A stretch of DNA of 64,000 bases from Viscum album (taxonomy: Eukaryota > Streptophyta > Magnoliopsida > Santalales > Viscaceae): positions 318,700,206 through 318,764,205 of the forward strand of contig OY728119.1 of assembly GCA_963277665.1 (NCBI GenBank), given 5' to 3'. Made by a program: the position numbers and the translations under genes. Within the stretch, counting starts at the first letter, position 1. Each line of letters opens with the position of its first letter. Below the pieces are notes generated by a model. It was not told the DNA's origin and made no database searches. It saw only the letters and a program-made list of their open reading frames with translations. Of this stretch, positions 50,340 to 61,760 are shown in pieces.

Positions 50340-52769
50340 ACAAAATAACACCAAAAAATTTATTTGATTAACGAAATTTTTTTCCTTATTAAATATTTAT
50401 ACCCCTTAAAATATCAATTTAAAAATATAGAAAATTGTAAATGGACATTTGTCAAATTTGGATCACCTCGATCTTTAAGAATCATCACCCAAAAAATAGT
50501 ACTATCAAAAGAAGTATAATATTCGTAAACAAATCAAAAACATAGTAAATTAAAATTCTTAACCATTATAGGAATTGAGGATAACAATAAATGATGAAAT
50601 GAATAGGTATTTATTTAAAGAAAATATTACTATTGGAATAGAAATGTGACCATTGTAATAGTAACTTGACTATTAGGATATTAATTTGAACTATAAATAA
50701 TAAAAGTTTCTATAGTAAATATTTATCATGAGTAATATAAGAAAATATAAATATTTTATTCCCATTAAATAAGTGTCAATATTCAAAACCCAAATAATCT
50801 AAAAGAACATTTAAAAAATTTATTTTTATATATTTAAAAAGACATATTTTTTTTGTTAATAATTAAAATTACTAACAATATAAAATAATTTTTCCAAAAT
50901 TAACATCATTTTTAGTATTATATGTCTAAATGATTCATAGTTTTTTCTAGTTTTTTGAAATACTTAAAATTTTTTGTGAATAGTAAAAAATCAAATCCTA
51001 TATGTTTTATTACATAATGATGATGTTATAATGTATTAATTTTTTTATGTCATCTAGAAATATAATTAATATGATGAATTGGTCATTTTAAATAGATAAA
51101 CATTCTTCCAATATTAAAATGTATTTTAAAAAATCTAACATCAAAAGTATTTCATTAAAATATATTTTTTAAATTTTTTCATATTTACTTTTTAATAAAC
51201 TAATGAACGATATTTATAATATTCTTCAAATTTGATTATTAATTTTAATTTTTTGAAATATTATTCAACGTTCATAAAACATAATATTCAATGGTTACCT
51301 TGGATATTATATTATATTCAATATGTTATCATAATGATAACCCACACCCCATGTATAAATAATCCCACTCACTTTCCATAGAGAACATTTTCACATTCTC
51401 TTACAAAATAAAAATATATACAAAAATAATATGTCTACTACCCATTAGAATACATATATATATTAAAAATAAAAAAACTCCATGAATCAGATGATGTTAC
51501 TGTCGTAGATAAGAAGTAACATCGAGAAAAGGGTATGTTTTGACCAACTTATATTCACATTTAACTCATCTCTTCATATTTTTCAGTATTCCTTCCAAAC
51601 TAAAATATTATTAAAATATATTGTTTTTGGGTTTAAAAAATATTTATTATGTTAACCTATATTAATTAAAATATTAATGATTCATTAAAATTGAATACAT
51701 ATCTTTTTTCTTCTTTGGATAATGTCATGTTAATGACCGGTGAACTGCTGACAAAGAAGTTTCCAATTCATCTCTTATCACCACCCTTATAGAATATTAT
51801 AATAAATTATGAAAAATATATATAATTATAAATAAATTGAATTCTAATCTTCTGAATTTAATCATAATAATTTATAAATAAAAATAAAGGAATATCATTA
51901 ATTCGCCACACGATAAGATATTTTATGGAAAATTTCATATCAAAACGTTTCACCGTTAATGATATAAATTTATGAATATAATCCAATAATAATAATTAAT
52001 AAAAAGTGTAAAAAATAAACCATTTTAAATAATCATTCCTTTATTAAGCTTATATTTTATTAGTCATAAAGTGGGAAATTTATGAAAGAAAGAAGATTTG
52101 AGGTATGATGATTCTCATAGCCAACTATTGTTTTAGTTATCATCACATTTTCACAGTTATGAGTACTGATATTCCTATAATATCTTAAAAATATAATTTC
52201 ACAATTCATTGAATTTTATTTCATGTGATATAAATGTTTTTACATATCCCAAATTTTTGATATGACAATTTAAAATAATTTTTTAAAAGGACATTATTTC
52301 CCTAAAACACAACATTGAATTCTATTGAGTTGTTTCTTCATCCCTAAAAGGTGTTTATTTTTTATTCCAATATAGGATTTAATATATTCATTTTGTAACA
52401 CCAATATTTATTCATTTAAATGTTATTTACAAAGAATTTAGGAAAAATATTCATTTCCTTAATATTATTTTATGACTATGATCATTATATGTTCTATGTT
52501 ACAAGCAAGATTTTGGGAAATTTATGATGTGAAGGGTGGGATCAGATTTATACAGACCTATGATGAATTGGGTAATGTGATATATATCATTATATTATTA
52601 TTATTATGTGTAAATGATGTTATATTTGTTCATAGTTATTATGTTTTTATTTACGAACATATGATATGCAGGAAAATAATGTCATCTTTATCACAATTTT
52701 CTATTGTATTTGAAAAGAATGATATAATGTTTTGTTTTTATGAATATTCCACATTAAGTTTTTTAAATT
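50340..52769 (+). repeat. 3' LTR of element D, broken by LTR B
   Basis: It aligns with 20880-23395. A clear TATAAATA is at 51354 and a donor-like AAAGG|GTATG at 51533, 179 nt on. A hairpin with arms CTTCTTT (51710-51716) and AAAGAAG (51753-51759) lies where other LTRs carry their hairpin units. The block GGGTGGGATC..GTAATGTGATATAT (52537-52586) matches the same block in the 5' copy. LTR B starts at 52770, so the end of D is missing from the window. Confidence 0.72.
51340..51540 (+). promoter_or_regulatory. Core promoter and potential splice donor, D 3' LTR
   Basis: CCATGTATAAATAATCCCAC holds the TATA box. The leader contains GTTACTGTCGTAGAT, conserved in the 5' LTR, and ends at GT 51533-51534. 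Confidence 0.55.
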
Positions 52770-54834
52770 TTTAACATCCCATGATTTCAAATTAAGTTAT
52801 TTTCTTTAATATAATTCAATAGCTTGTGACACACTCAATACTATGTTCGAGCGCACCACGACTTACCAAACTAGCCATAAAAATGATTATAAATTTTATT
52901 AAATTCATTTTGAATTTTATATACTCCATATAATTTTAAAATCCATATTATGTGTTTTTTAGACATAATATAAGAACAAATTCAATCTTTCACAAAAAAT
53001 AATTATTTTTCAAAAATGAAATTTTACGGATTTTTAATGGAGAACCCTTTTTAAATCCAAGATTTGACACTTTTATATATTTTATTTGACAAAATAAACT
53101 TCTTATTTAGAATTGGGTTATAATAATTTAGTTCGGATAAATTTTCTATGCTTTTTGGATAACTTTTATATTTTGATAAATAGTAAAAAATAGTAAATTT
53201 TAATTGAAAACAAATTTATTAATAAAAATTATTTACATTGTTAAATTTTAAATTGGAATGGATCTGAAGTATAATTAGATTATATTTTTAACATTTAATA
53301 CAATTTTTTTCATTATAAATAACATTACATTTAAAATGGACGGAAACACATATCAATCTTTTGATAGTTTTTATTCCTCAAAAACCCGCTTTCAGGTTTT
53401 GACAAAGGGAATATTTTTTTAAATTAGTTAATACGACATCTATTTTTTGAATTTGGTTAAGTAGACATCATTTTTGAATTTGGAATTTCAAAATTATCTT
53501 TTTGGTGAATTTTAGGGATTTTTCTAAAAACATTTAATTTTTGATGAATAGTGAAAACAATACATTATTATTTAAACCGACTATTTGTTTAATTAATTAT
53601 TTTTTATTTAAAAAATCATAAAGTAAAAATAGACACATAATACCAATATTAGACCAATTTAACTCATTTATGTCATTTTATAATAATATTACATATATAA
53701 AATTTTATTCATCTTTATACCGTGTTATACTCATTTTCTAGGAACATTTGAAAATTGGCATAAAACATAACAATACTGCTTCTGTGAATTGAATTTCAAA
53801 AATCTAAGTGGCACAGTTGACAACAATAGGTAAAATGTGGTTCAATAGGATGAAAATAATTTTTGGTGAATAGTAACTTTTGAATTTTATTTACCAGGAT
53901 AAAAACTAAAAATAGGGTATTTAAAGGTAAAAATGAAAATATAATTACACAAACACATGTACTAATTCTATTGGTTAAGTGTATTTAAAAAAATTTAACC
54001 TTAGGAAAAAATATTCTCCTTTTGATCCACATGGATTAGATTTGAACATTTATTATTATTTTATTTAAAGAAGAGTTAAAATTGTTAAATTCAAAGTTTA
54101 ATGACTAATCAAAATTTAATTAAATGTTATAGATAAGATAACTACTACTTTAAATATTCATTATAAATATAAAAATATTTCCAACACCGTGGTATTTTAT
54201 ATATAATTTTTAAATATTAAATAATTTAATTTATTTATGACACAATGATGATGCATTAATTAACTTATTAATGAAATATTAAAATAATGGAATTTATAAA
54301 TATCAAAATAAATTTAAATTGACACTTTTGATGCATTCCCCAAATTTTCTAAGTAAATATTACAAGTTAGTTTTGATTTAATGTATTTTTTTGAGAAGTA
54401 AGCAAGTTTTTTTGTCTTTCACAAAAACCAAATACTAAATACTGTCAAAATTGACATAAATGAGTATTTAAAACAAATACTATGTTAATAAATGATATAA
54501 TATACCTAAAAATATAATATTTGTCCAAAGGACATATATAATGACAGATATGTCATTAATTAACCACATGAGGTTCTATTGTCTTTTTATAGTAAGTTCA
54601 TTAACCATGTCATATAAAAATTCAGGAAGCCATGTTAAATGTTAAACTGTTTAACTAAGAGTAAAATCTAAAAGATAAGGTTCATATGGTGACCTAAACT
54701 TTTCTAAAACCTATTGGTTAAGAGTATTTCTACCAATATCCACCTTCACTTGAAAATAAATCCATTTGAAGCCATTAGAAACCGAAAATTATTTTATAAA
54801 AAAATAATATATCTAGCTTTTCCTAAAGTGACCC

Positions 54835-55030
54835 TCACCTCTCTTATAATAGGGTACTTCCCCATCTCTCAAAATCACACCTCCAAATACATTTGGCTCT
54901 TCCAAAACCTACAGAAATATACTCCCAAATACACTCACTTGAACCTAGAGGCCATACTTTGATTATAAATCCAAACCAAGGATCCCATTTGATCAAATCA
55001 AAAGAAAGCACCTGAATAAGAGGTAATAAT
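54835..55030 (+). promoter_or_regulatory. LTR B core promoter, leader and potential 5' splice site
   Basis: TATAATAGG (54845) lies in the shared CACCTCTCTTATAA context. The leader matches LTR A (CCTAGAGGCC at 54945) and ends GAATAAGAG|GTAATA, with the GT at 55023-55024. Confidence 0.6.
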
Positions 55031-55195
55031 TTTAACACCTCTTTCAATGTTACTTTCATCTCCCACTTCCTATTTCATTGTTTTTTCATACAAAAATAAT
55101 AAATCTCGGACCTTCTACATAAAGATATCTTATTATAAATATGGTACAACCATATTCATTATTCTATTAATCCAATGAATGAAAAAGTCACTATA

Positions 55196-55425
55196 TGTGT
55201 GTATGTACGACTTACCGTCTCCACGCCATTGTGTAGTTTGTTATTCAACACTTAAATATTTGGATGAGTATAAAAATTAGTATAACTAATGTAAATAATA
55301 AATATAACATGTTAATGATTCTTTATATATAATAAACCATCCAATTATATATAATTTCACCTTAAATAGAATGATATTGTCGTTCGTGCTTACATATGAC
55401 TTACCGTCTCCACGACACGATGAGA
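55196..55425 (+). repeat. Two hairpin units in LTR B
   Basis: TTACCGTCTCCACG occurs at 55212 and 55401, 189 bp apart. The second unit has arms TCGTTCGTG (55380-55388) and CACGACACGA (55411-55420), pairing with one bulge around a 22-nt loop. Confidence 0.6.
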
Positions 55426-55739
55426 TTTGGTTCCCCATCATAACCATTCAAGAATAATTTTTATTTTATGAATAAAGAAATTTTTTAGAACATAATATCA
55501 TTTTGGATATTAATCAGATAAATCATATAAATAAACTACATTACTTAAAAAACAAAACATTTAAAGGAAAACAAATCAGTTAACAACCAAAATAATGATA
55601 CTACTAAAATATCCTTAACAAAACAATATTATAATATCGGATATGATGTAATATTAATGTATGTGGTTCTTGAATAATTTAATAACAATTATTTCACCAT
55701 TATAAAAGAGGTTAACCTACCCTCTACTAAAGAAAAGTA

Positions 55740-56500
55740 CATGTTAATGGGTTTTCATTTCACTTTTGACTCCCGTAAGATTCATGTAGTATTTCCCCTA
55801 TTTCCTTTTGTGTGGTGTATGTACTACCACTGATAGTATTATTTGTGTAACATAATATAATCTATGGGTATTTACATCTTCATTTAATGATCCATCTTTA
55901 GTGGTCTATATGTTTCATAAGTTACCAAATCGGTAAGGGGATTATTAATTTCGATTTCCACTCATTAGGTTTTACGAAAACTTCTTTGATTATTTTACAC
56001 TATGATTATGTGTGAAATAACTATATATTTATTTATTTAGTAATTTACACTCCCCATTGTGTGGATATAATTTTTATACACATCATCATTCCATTGATAT
56101 ATTCTCATGTCATCAATATGAACTTGATAAGAGTAATCTTAACTCAATTTCCATTCATTGAGTTAAACATCAAGGACCATATTGTTTTTTTACAAGAATA
56201 TGTGTGAATGTACTATGATTTATTTAAACTTAATATCCAATAATATTTAATGTATTTATATTTTTCACACATAATTATGTTATTGAATTATACTTAACCT
56301 AAGGATACAATCTTTATAAGGAATTTCATCTCAATTTACATTCTATTTTGACTTCTTTGTTGTTATGCATCAATTCACTTTTATATGGTGTATATACTGT
56401 ACTTTGACATAGTATATCATGAATCCATTTACTCTCATGATATTATAAAATATTTATTAAATCAATTATTTTTATTCAATCGCATCTCATTTTTGTTAAT
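55740..56500 (+). repeat. Diverged tandem array, period about 190 bp, in LTR B
   Basis: The block AATTTCATTTCCACTCATTRR recurs in diverged form near 55753, 55945, 56143 and 56325. GTGTGGTGTATGTACTACC (55810) and TATGGTGTATATACTGTAC (56375) also correspond. LTRs A and C carry only one such block (near 3577 and 62095). Confidence 0.5.
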
Positions 56501-57623
56501 AACTCTATCTAAAATATAATTTTAAATGATTAAAAGATTTATTCTTCTAAAACATTCTCATTAATGTCAATGTTTTACAAATTGTGTTAAGGATTTATTT
56601 ATATGAACATTAATGTTTTAAAAAAAATTATTTTTAAAATTTTCAAAGTGCAATGGGACACTTTGATAAAAAAAAACCTATTTTTAACAGCTTCTTAATA
56701 AATAGTAAGACTTTTAAATGTTTTCAAGAAAAAGGGGTTATTTCTATCAAATTGTTTTATTAATTATTTTCATCTATGTCAAATTCCTTAATTATTATTA
56801 ATTAAGGCTTATTTATTATAATAAAATCTTCCATATTGTATATATTGACTTATTTTTTATTGTGCTTGTGCTATTTTTATACCATTCATGGTTTGTGGTT
56901 AAAATATTTACATTTCATATGATATGTTTAAAACAAATATTTAGATTATGTTTCTACCTTTTAATATGTGGAATGCATTGGAATTTTTAAGTGATGGGTA
57001 AATCCTTCTATAGGTCCTCGATGAATCGGTAGGACTCATGAGACAAACTAGTGTCTTGACATAAGGCCTTGCCCAAATATTTATTTGTAGTCTTGGCAGG
57101 AGGTCGTAACTATGTGGTTATGATGTCTGGCAATATACATTCCGTCATTTTGAAATTAGCTATTGATATTACATGTGATTATTCGACTAGTAGAATATCC
57201 ATGTGAATATTTAAATGGAATTAATTGATTTATTATTTCTATGTTATACCGAAGATTATGTTTTAAAGGTTTTTTAGTCTTATACATTACCTTAAATTTT
57301 TTTCTTATTTATGATAGTTTTCATTATATTATTATCCATACTTAGTATATGAGCTGACCCCTTTCTTATGTTTCCTTTTTTTATGATATGGTGAATTATA
57401 TTATGATTAACCTACAAGGAAAGGCCAAAGGACATGAGTGTGTTCCAAGGGGACACAATTTTGTTTTTCGTTATTTCATGATGTAATTTAAAACTTATGT
57501 ATGTATCTCTTATTTCCAATGGAACTAAAATAATTGGTCTTTCGAGACATGATCTCTTGTGATCATACCAATGTTTTGTAATAATGCACTGACTCTAGGT
57601 AACATTGGTCGGGGTGTTACATT

Positions 57624-57637
57624 TTGTATCAGAGGAT
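57624..57637 (+). other. Primer-binding site after LTR B
   Basis: TTTGTATCAGAGGA, two bases after the LTR end, matches the initiator-Met PBS except for one base. LTR B is therefore the 5' LTR of its element. Confidence 0.75.
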
Positions 57638-58700
57638 GTTTGGTACAAACCCTGGAATCATGATTCAGAAAAACAATGATTAGAGAACATTACCCTAATA
57701 TAGAAATTGAGGAATATTTTTGAAGAACTTCCTAGAATTTTGGTAATGTTGAGATTTTGTAAATTTTCCAAGAAATACATCCATGTCTGGATACATGTAG
57801 GTAGAGGTGGCTCTAGAAAATATGTATATAGGGGTAAAATCCAAAATATCACTTTGACATAGACTCAAATGGGAACTGGTGAACGACAATGGGCCTAACT
57901 ACACTCTTAGTTACGACACTCCTGGGGGATATGCTTAGGATAATTCAAATGTTCATTACAAATCAATTTAAAATATTTTAATATAAGATGAATATAAACA
58001 AACTTGGTTAATCATAAGGCGTTTTAGATTAAAAATAAGGTGTCAATATATTCTCTAAATGATTTTATTACTATTTTTACTCACAATATGATTTCTAGTT
58101 TTAGTCTATTGTTGGATTCCATGGAAGGAATAGTAACATTCAACATGATGTACATGGTGGGAATGATGGTGGAAATGAGTAACTAAATGGAATGTTTATA
58201 AGCGTAAAAGATATTTTTTTCATGTCGAAGCATGTTTCCAAAAATATGATCTACAACATATATATTAAACAAATCCCAAACTCAACAAATAAGTGAAAGG
58301 GGGAGAATGATAAGAGCTTCAATAGTGGACACTGTAGAGAAAATAAAGCTCAATTTCCATCATCTTGGAAATCTGGAAGGAGACATCCATGAAAGTGTCT
58401 CAATGAAATAAAGAAATGTGTTATGTGTGTGAAATAAGGACATAATGTAAACAATTGCCAAGGAAAAATGAACATTACAATGGAAGAAAATAAAAATGAT
58501 CCTAAGAATCTGTTTATAGTGATTTTTCATAAATGTAGGGGACCTGGGAATTACCCATGTTAATGACATATTCAATAGGATAAACACTAGGCCAATGAAG
58601 AACCAAGGTATAAATAAATGGATTGTGAAATGATTAAAATTATTAATTCTCTCTGTTGGTGGGATTACATTGGAAGACGTTTCTCTTGTATGTGTAACAC
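57638..58700 (+). pseudogene. Gag remnant of element B with zinc knuckle
   Basis: In one frame, 58417-58458 reads C-VM-C-VK, a stop, G-H-NVNN-C, which is the retroviral C-x2-C-x4-H-x4-C knuckle with all four ligands kept and one internal stop (58435-58437). The zinc knuckle packages RNA in Gag. Upstream parts have no readable capsid block. A glycine- and methionine-rich stretch near 58150-58190 fits the linker before a knuckle. The protease that should follow cannot be read. Confidence 0.6.
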
Positions 58701-59573
58701 TGATGTTTGTTATTTGAAAATATATTTTGAGGAAGAATTATTTTTTTCTTTTGTGGATATTGTTATAAAGATCCATTTGGGTTTATATGATCTTTGACTT
58801 CAAGGCAATTAAAATTTATGAATTTTTGGGTTAAAAATGCAAGGTATGGGATAACATTTGTGGTTAAATTATTTTATGGTTAATTTGAGGTGTTTATCTC
58901 ATTTTGGGAATGTTATAAAATATCCTTTTATAAAAAGGACATCACACAAACTGTGTGACAAACCATCACGTTGGACAAATCTATGGCAATCGAACCCACA
59001 ACCAAAGCGAAATTGGGATTTATCACCTACCACATGACTACATAAATTCACTGGTTAGTGTGAATAATTCTTTTTAGTTAAATAATTTTATTGATCAATA
59101 ATAAGTTGATTTTGGATCTTATGTTTTATCAAATGGATATCCTTAGTATAGGAAAATGATTTAGTGATTATGTGATAAAGGTTGTTTTGGAAGACGCTCG
59201 CTCTATTGGGAATAATATATGCCTATAGAAAATAGAATACTATGGAATTTAATTTGTTATGTAATGGTGGATTTTTTTGAAGAATATATTTTTATTTATA
59301 TAGATTCAGGTTATTGATATAAAAGATTAAGCTATCATAGAGAATATGAAATTTGGTTAATTACACTTATGTATGGGTCTTTAAGAGTAGTTGATGTTGT
59401 TTCGCGAAAAATGTTAAGATTTACTATGAAAGACTATGTGATTAAATTCTTCTATGTTTTGTGTTTCAATCTTTGTTTGGATTATATTTATGTATTTTAA
59501 GCACAATTGTTTATTGAATGGTATTTATTGAACTTTGGGTATTATTTGTCCAATTTTGGAAATTATGATTTGT
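58701..59573 (+). other. Interior after B gag, no domain recognised
   Basis: About 0.9 kb of AT-rich sequence with no RT or integrase motif. Just before LTR C, CAATTTTGGAAATTATGATT (59551-59570) loosely resembles the usual pre-PPT stretch, but no purine tract is present. Confidence 0.35.
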
Positions 59574-60979
59574 AACATCTCAAGTAAGTAATGAATAATA
59601 GATATTTTTATCTATGTCTATTAATGGTTAAGATAGTGTTTTAGAGGCTTAAAATGAAAATAAATCCAATCTTAAGCATGGAATACACTAATATTTTTAA
59701 AAGATTGTTTTACTGCCTTATGATGGAAAACCATTTTTAAATCTATCTTTTGACAATTTTATAAACTATGTTTGTCAAAATAAACTTATTCTTTATGATT
59801 GGGACATCAAAATTTACTTTGTGTGAATTTTTGGTATTTTTCTGACAATGTTCATTTTTTAATGAATAGTGAAAAATACTCCATTTTACATCAAAACTGC
59901 TTTTTAATCTAATTTACTTATATGATTAGATTATCTTTTGAATTGGTCTTAATGTGTAATATGAATATATTTTTACCATTTAATCCAATGGTCGTCATTG
60001 GAATCAATTTCACTTTGAAATTGGACTTAAACTGGTGTCAATCTTTTGATACTTATTGTTTCATAAACACACGCTATATTCTCTGACAGCGGGAATTAAT
60101 TATTAAAATAATTAATGTGACCTATATGTTTTGAATTTTGTAAAATATACTTCATTTTTGAATTCGGAATATCAAATATAGCTTAGGGTGAATTTTTGGT
60201 AATTTTCTGAAAAACTTCAATTTTTGATGAACAGTGAAACCATTAAGTGATAATCAAGCAAACTGATTTTTCAGTAAAATGAAAGTTTACCACTAATGTG
60301 TATTGAATTTTGAAAATCCGACATACATGGTTTTCATTAAGAAGTAAAATGTGGTTCAATGATATTATAATAATTTTTTGGTGAATAGTAACTTATTAAG
60401 TTCTTAATCGCGATTAGTGGTAATTAGTGTAGTTTAAGGTATAAATAATGCTTTAATAATATGAAATGACCTAGACACATGTCCCAACATTATTGGTTGT
60501 GTCATGGCCGACCAAGACAAGCCATGGGTCAACTTGGGGACCCCATGGAGACATTTAGGTTGGGAAATGACATAAATAACTTTTTATTAAATGTTAAAGT
60601 AAAAATGACACAAGCATAATATGTTTTATAAAAACAATTTGTACATGGGGTTATAAAGCTCAGATTTTTGATTATAAATAGTCATTGGAAAGATAAAAAG
60701 AGTTCCTACAACATAGTATTTTTTTTATAATTTTTAGACATTAGATAAATTAAATTATTTATGACATAATAATGATGCAGCGATGACATCATTATTTGAC
60801 GATTTAAATAAAATGAAATGACAATGTAATATCTATGAACTACACATGGCCAAAACCAATTGGATGAGTGTATTTCGAACCCTTATCACCTTATCAACGA
60901 AGTATATAAATGTGGGAGCTTTTGAAACCGAAACACATTTTCAAATAATGTAATATTTCTTTACATTCCAAAAGTGCCC

Positions 60980-61175
60980 CTCCTCTCCTCTTATAAAAGG
61001 CCCCCACCTCTACCTCATTTCACACACTCCTCAAGCCATTGGCTCGGCCAACCCATGCCCATTTACTCTCTCCACATCCCTCTCCTCATCCTAGAGGATT
61101 CTATTTGGGCAGAATCCTTTCAAAGGAAGCCTTTAGGCTCAAATCAAAAGGAGTTACACTTTTAAAGGTAATTCA
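60980..61175 (+). promoter_or_regulatory. LTR C core promoter, leader and potential 5' splice site
   Basis: CCTCTCCTCTTATAAAAGGC holds the TATA box at 60992. The leader has CCTAGAGGATTC as in A and B. The GT is at 61168-61169 in AAAG|GTAATT. Confidence 0.62.
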
Positions 61176-61334
61176 TTCTCTCATGTTCATTTGTTTTATT
61201 TTGTTTCTCCAACCCCCTAAACTCTTTTTATTTACCTATTCTGTAACAACACCAGTATCTTCAATATACTAGGATGTTGTTATAAGATTTATTTGAGCTA
61301 CACTCTCACACAAATACATCAAATGGTTAAAGAA

Positions 61335-61760
61335 CATACGGTTTCCGTGGATGGCGAAATTCTGCCTCCCGAAACGATGATTGTTCAATACTAATTTAAC
61401 ACCTCCAAAGGTGGCCATTATGATGTCAATATTTTTATATATGATATATAATATGTTTATGTTTTCCTTAAGCTTCTGTTTTTTTCATTTTGGGCATACC
61501 ATTATGGTTTCCATTATGGGTAAACACGATATCTTCATTTTAGGAAGTGCGGACTACCGCCCCCTCAAAGTGATTTGATTCGTTAATACCATATGTGGGA
61601 TGTGTAAAGGATAAAGTTAATAATATTATATATGTTATTATACTGTAATTATAATATCCTCTTATATCATTATGATTCCATTCCAGAAAATACGAAATAG
61701 AAATAGAAGTAGCGTTCATGCGTACGTACGGCTTACCGTCTCCATGAACGGTGAATTTCA
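61335..61760 (+). repeat. Three hairpin-region units in LTR C
   Basis: Cores CTGCCTCCC (61362), CTACCGCCCC (61554) and TTACCGTCTCC (61733) are 192 and 179 bp apart. The third unit has perfect 8-bp arms CGTTCATG (61713-61720) and CATGAACG (61743-61750) around a 22-nt loop that contains CGTACGTACG. Confidence 0.65.

Larger units (their letters stand above)
20880..52769 (+). mobile_element. Element D: large + strand Ty3/gypsy, interrupted by F, E and B
   Basis: Diverged LTRs at about 20880-23395 (continued 34863-35231) and about 50340-52769 bracket gag, protease, RT, RNase H and integrase remnants in the usual Ty3/gypsy order. Without the nested elements the interior (35232-39375 plus 49441-50339) is about 5 kb, normal for an autonomous chromovirus. 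F lies in the 5' LTR, E in integrase and B in the 3' LTR. Every domain is broken by stops, so D is old. The end of its 3' LTR is not in the window. Confidence 0.8.
52770..57621 (+). repeat. LTR B, about 4.85 kb
   Basis: It starts TTTAACATCCC (mutated TGTAACATCTC, as in LTR C) and ends GGTCGGGGTGTTACA, followed by a Met PBS. TATAATAGG is at 54845 and AGAG|GTAATA at 55023, 178 nt on. Two hairpin units lie at 55196-55230 and 55380-55420. B is about 1.3 kb longer than A and C, largely because of a zone of diverged repeats at 55740-56500. The end block is shared with A (CCTCGATGAATCGGTAGG, 57018). Confidence 0.82.

Noticed and set aside
54714..55059. Overlapping frames of 82 and 71 codons around the promoter of LTR B
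   Set aside because: They lie across the TATA box and leader on opposite strands, and homologous LTRs A and C do not conserve them.
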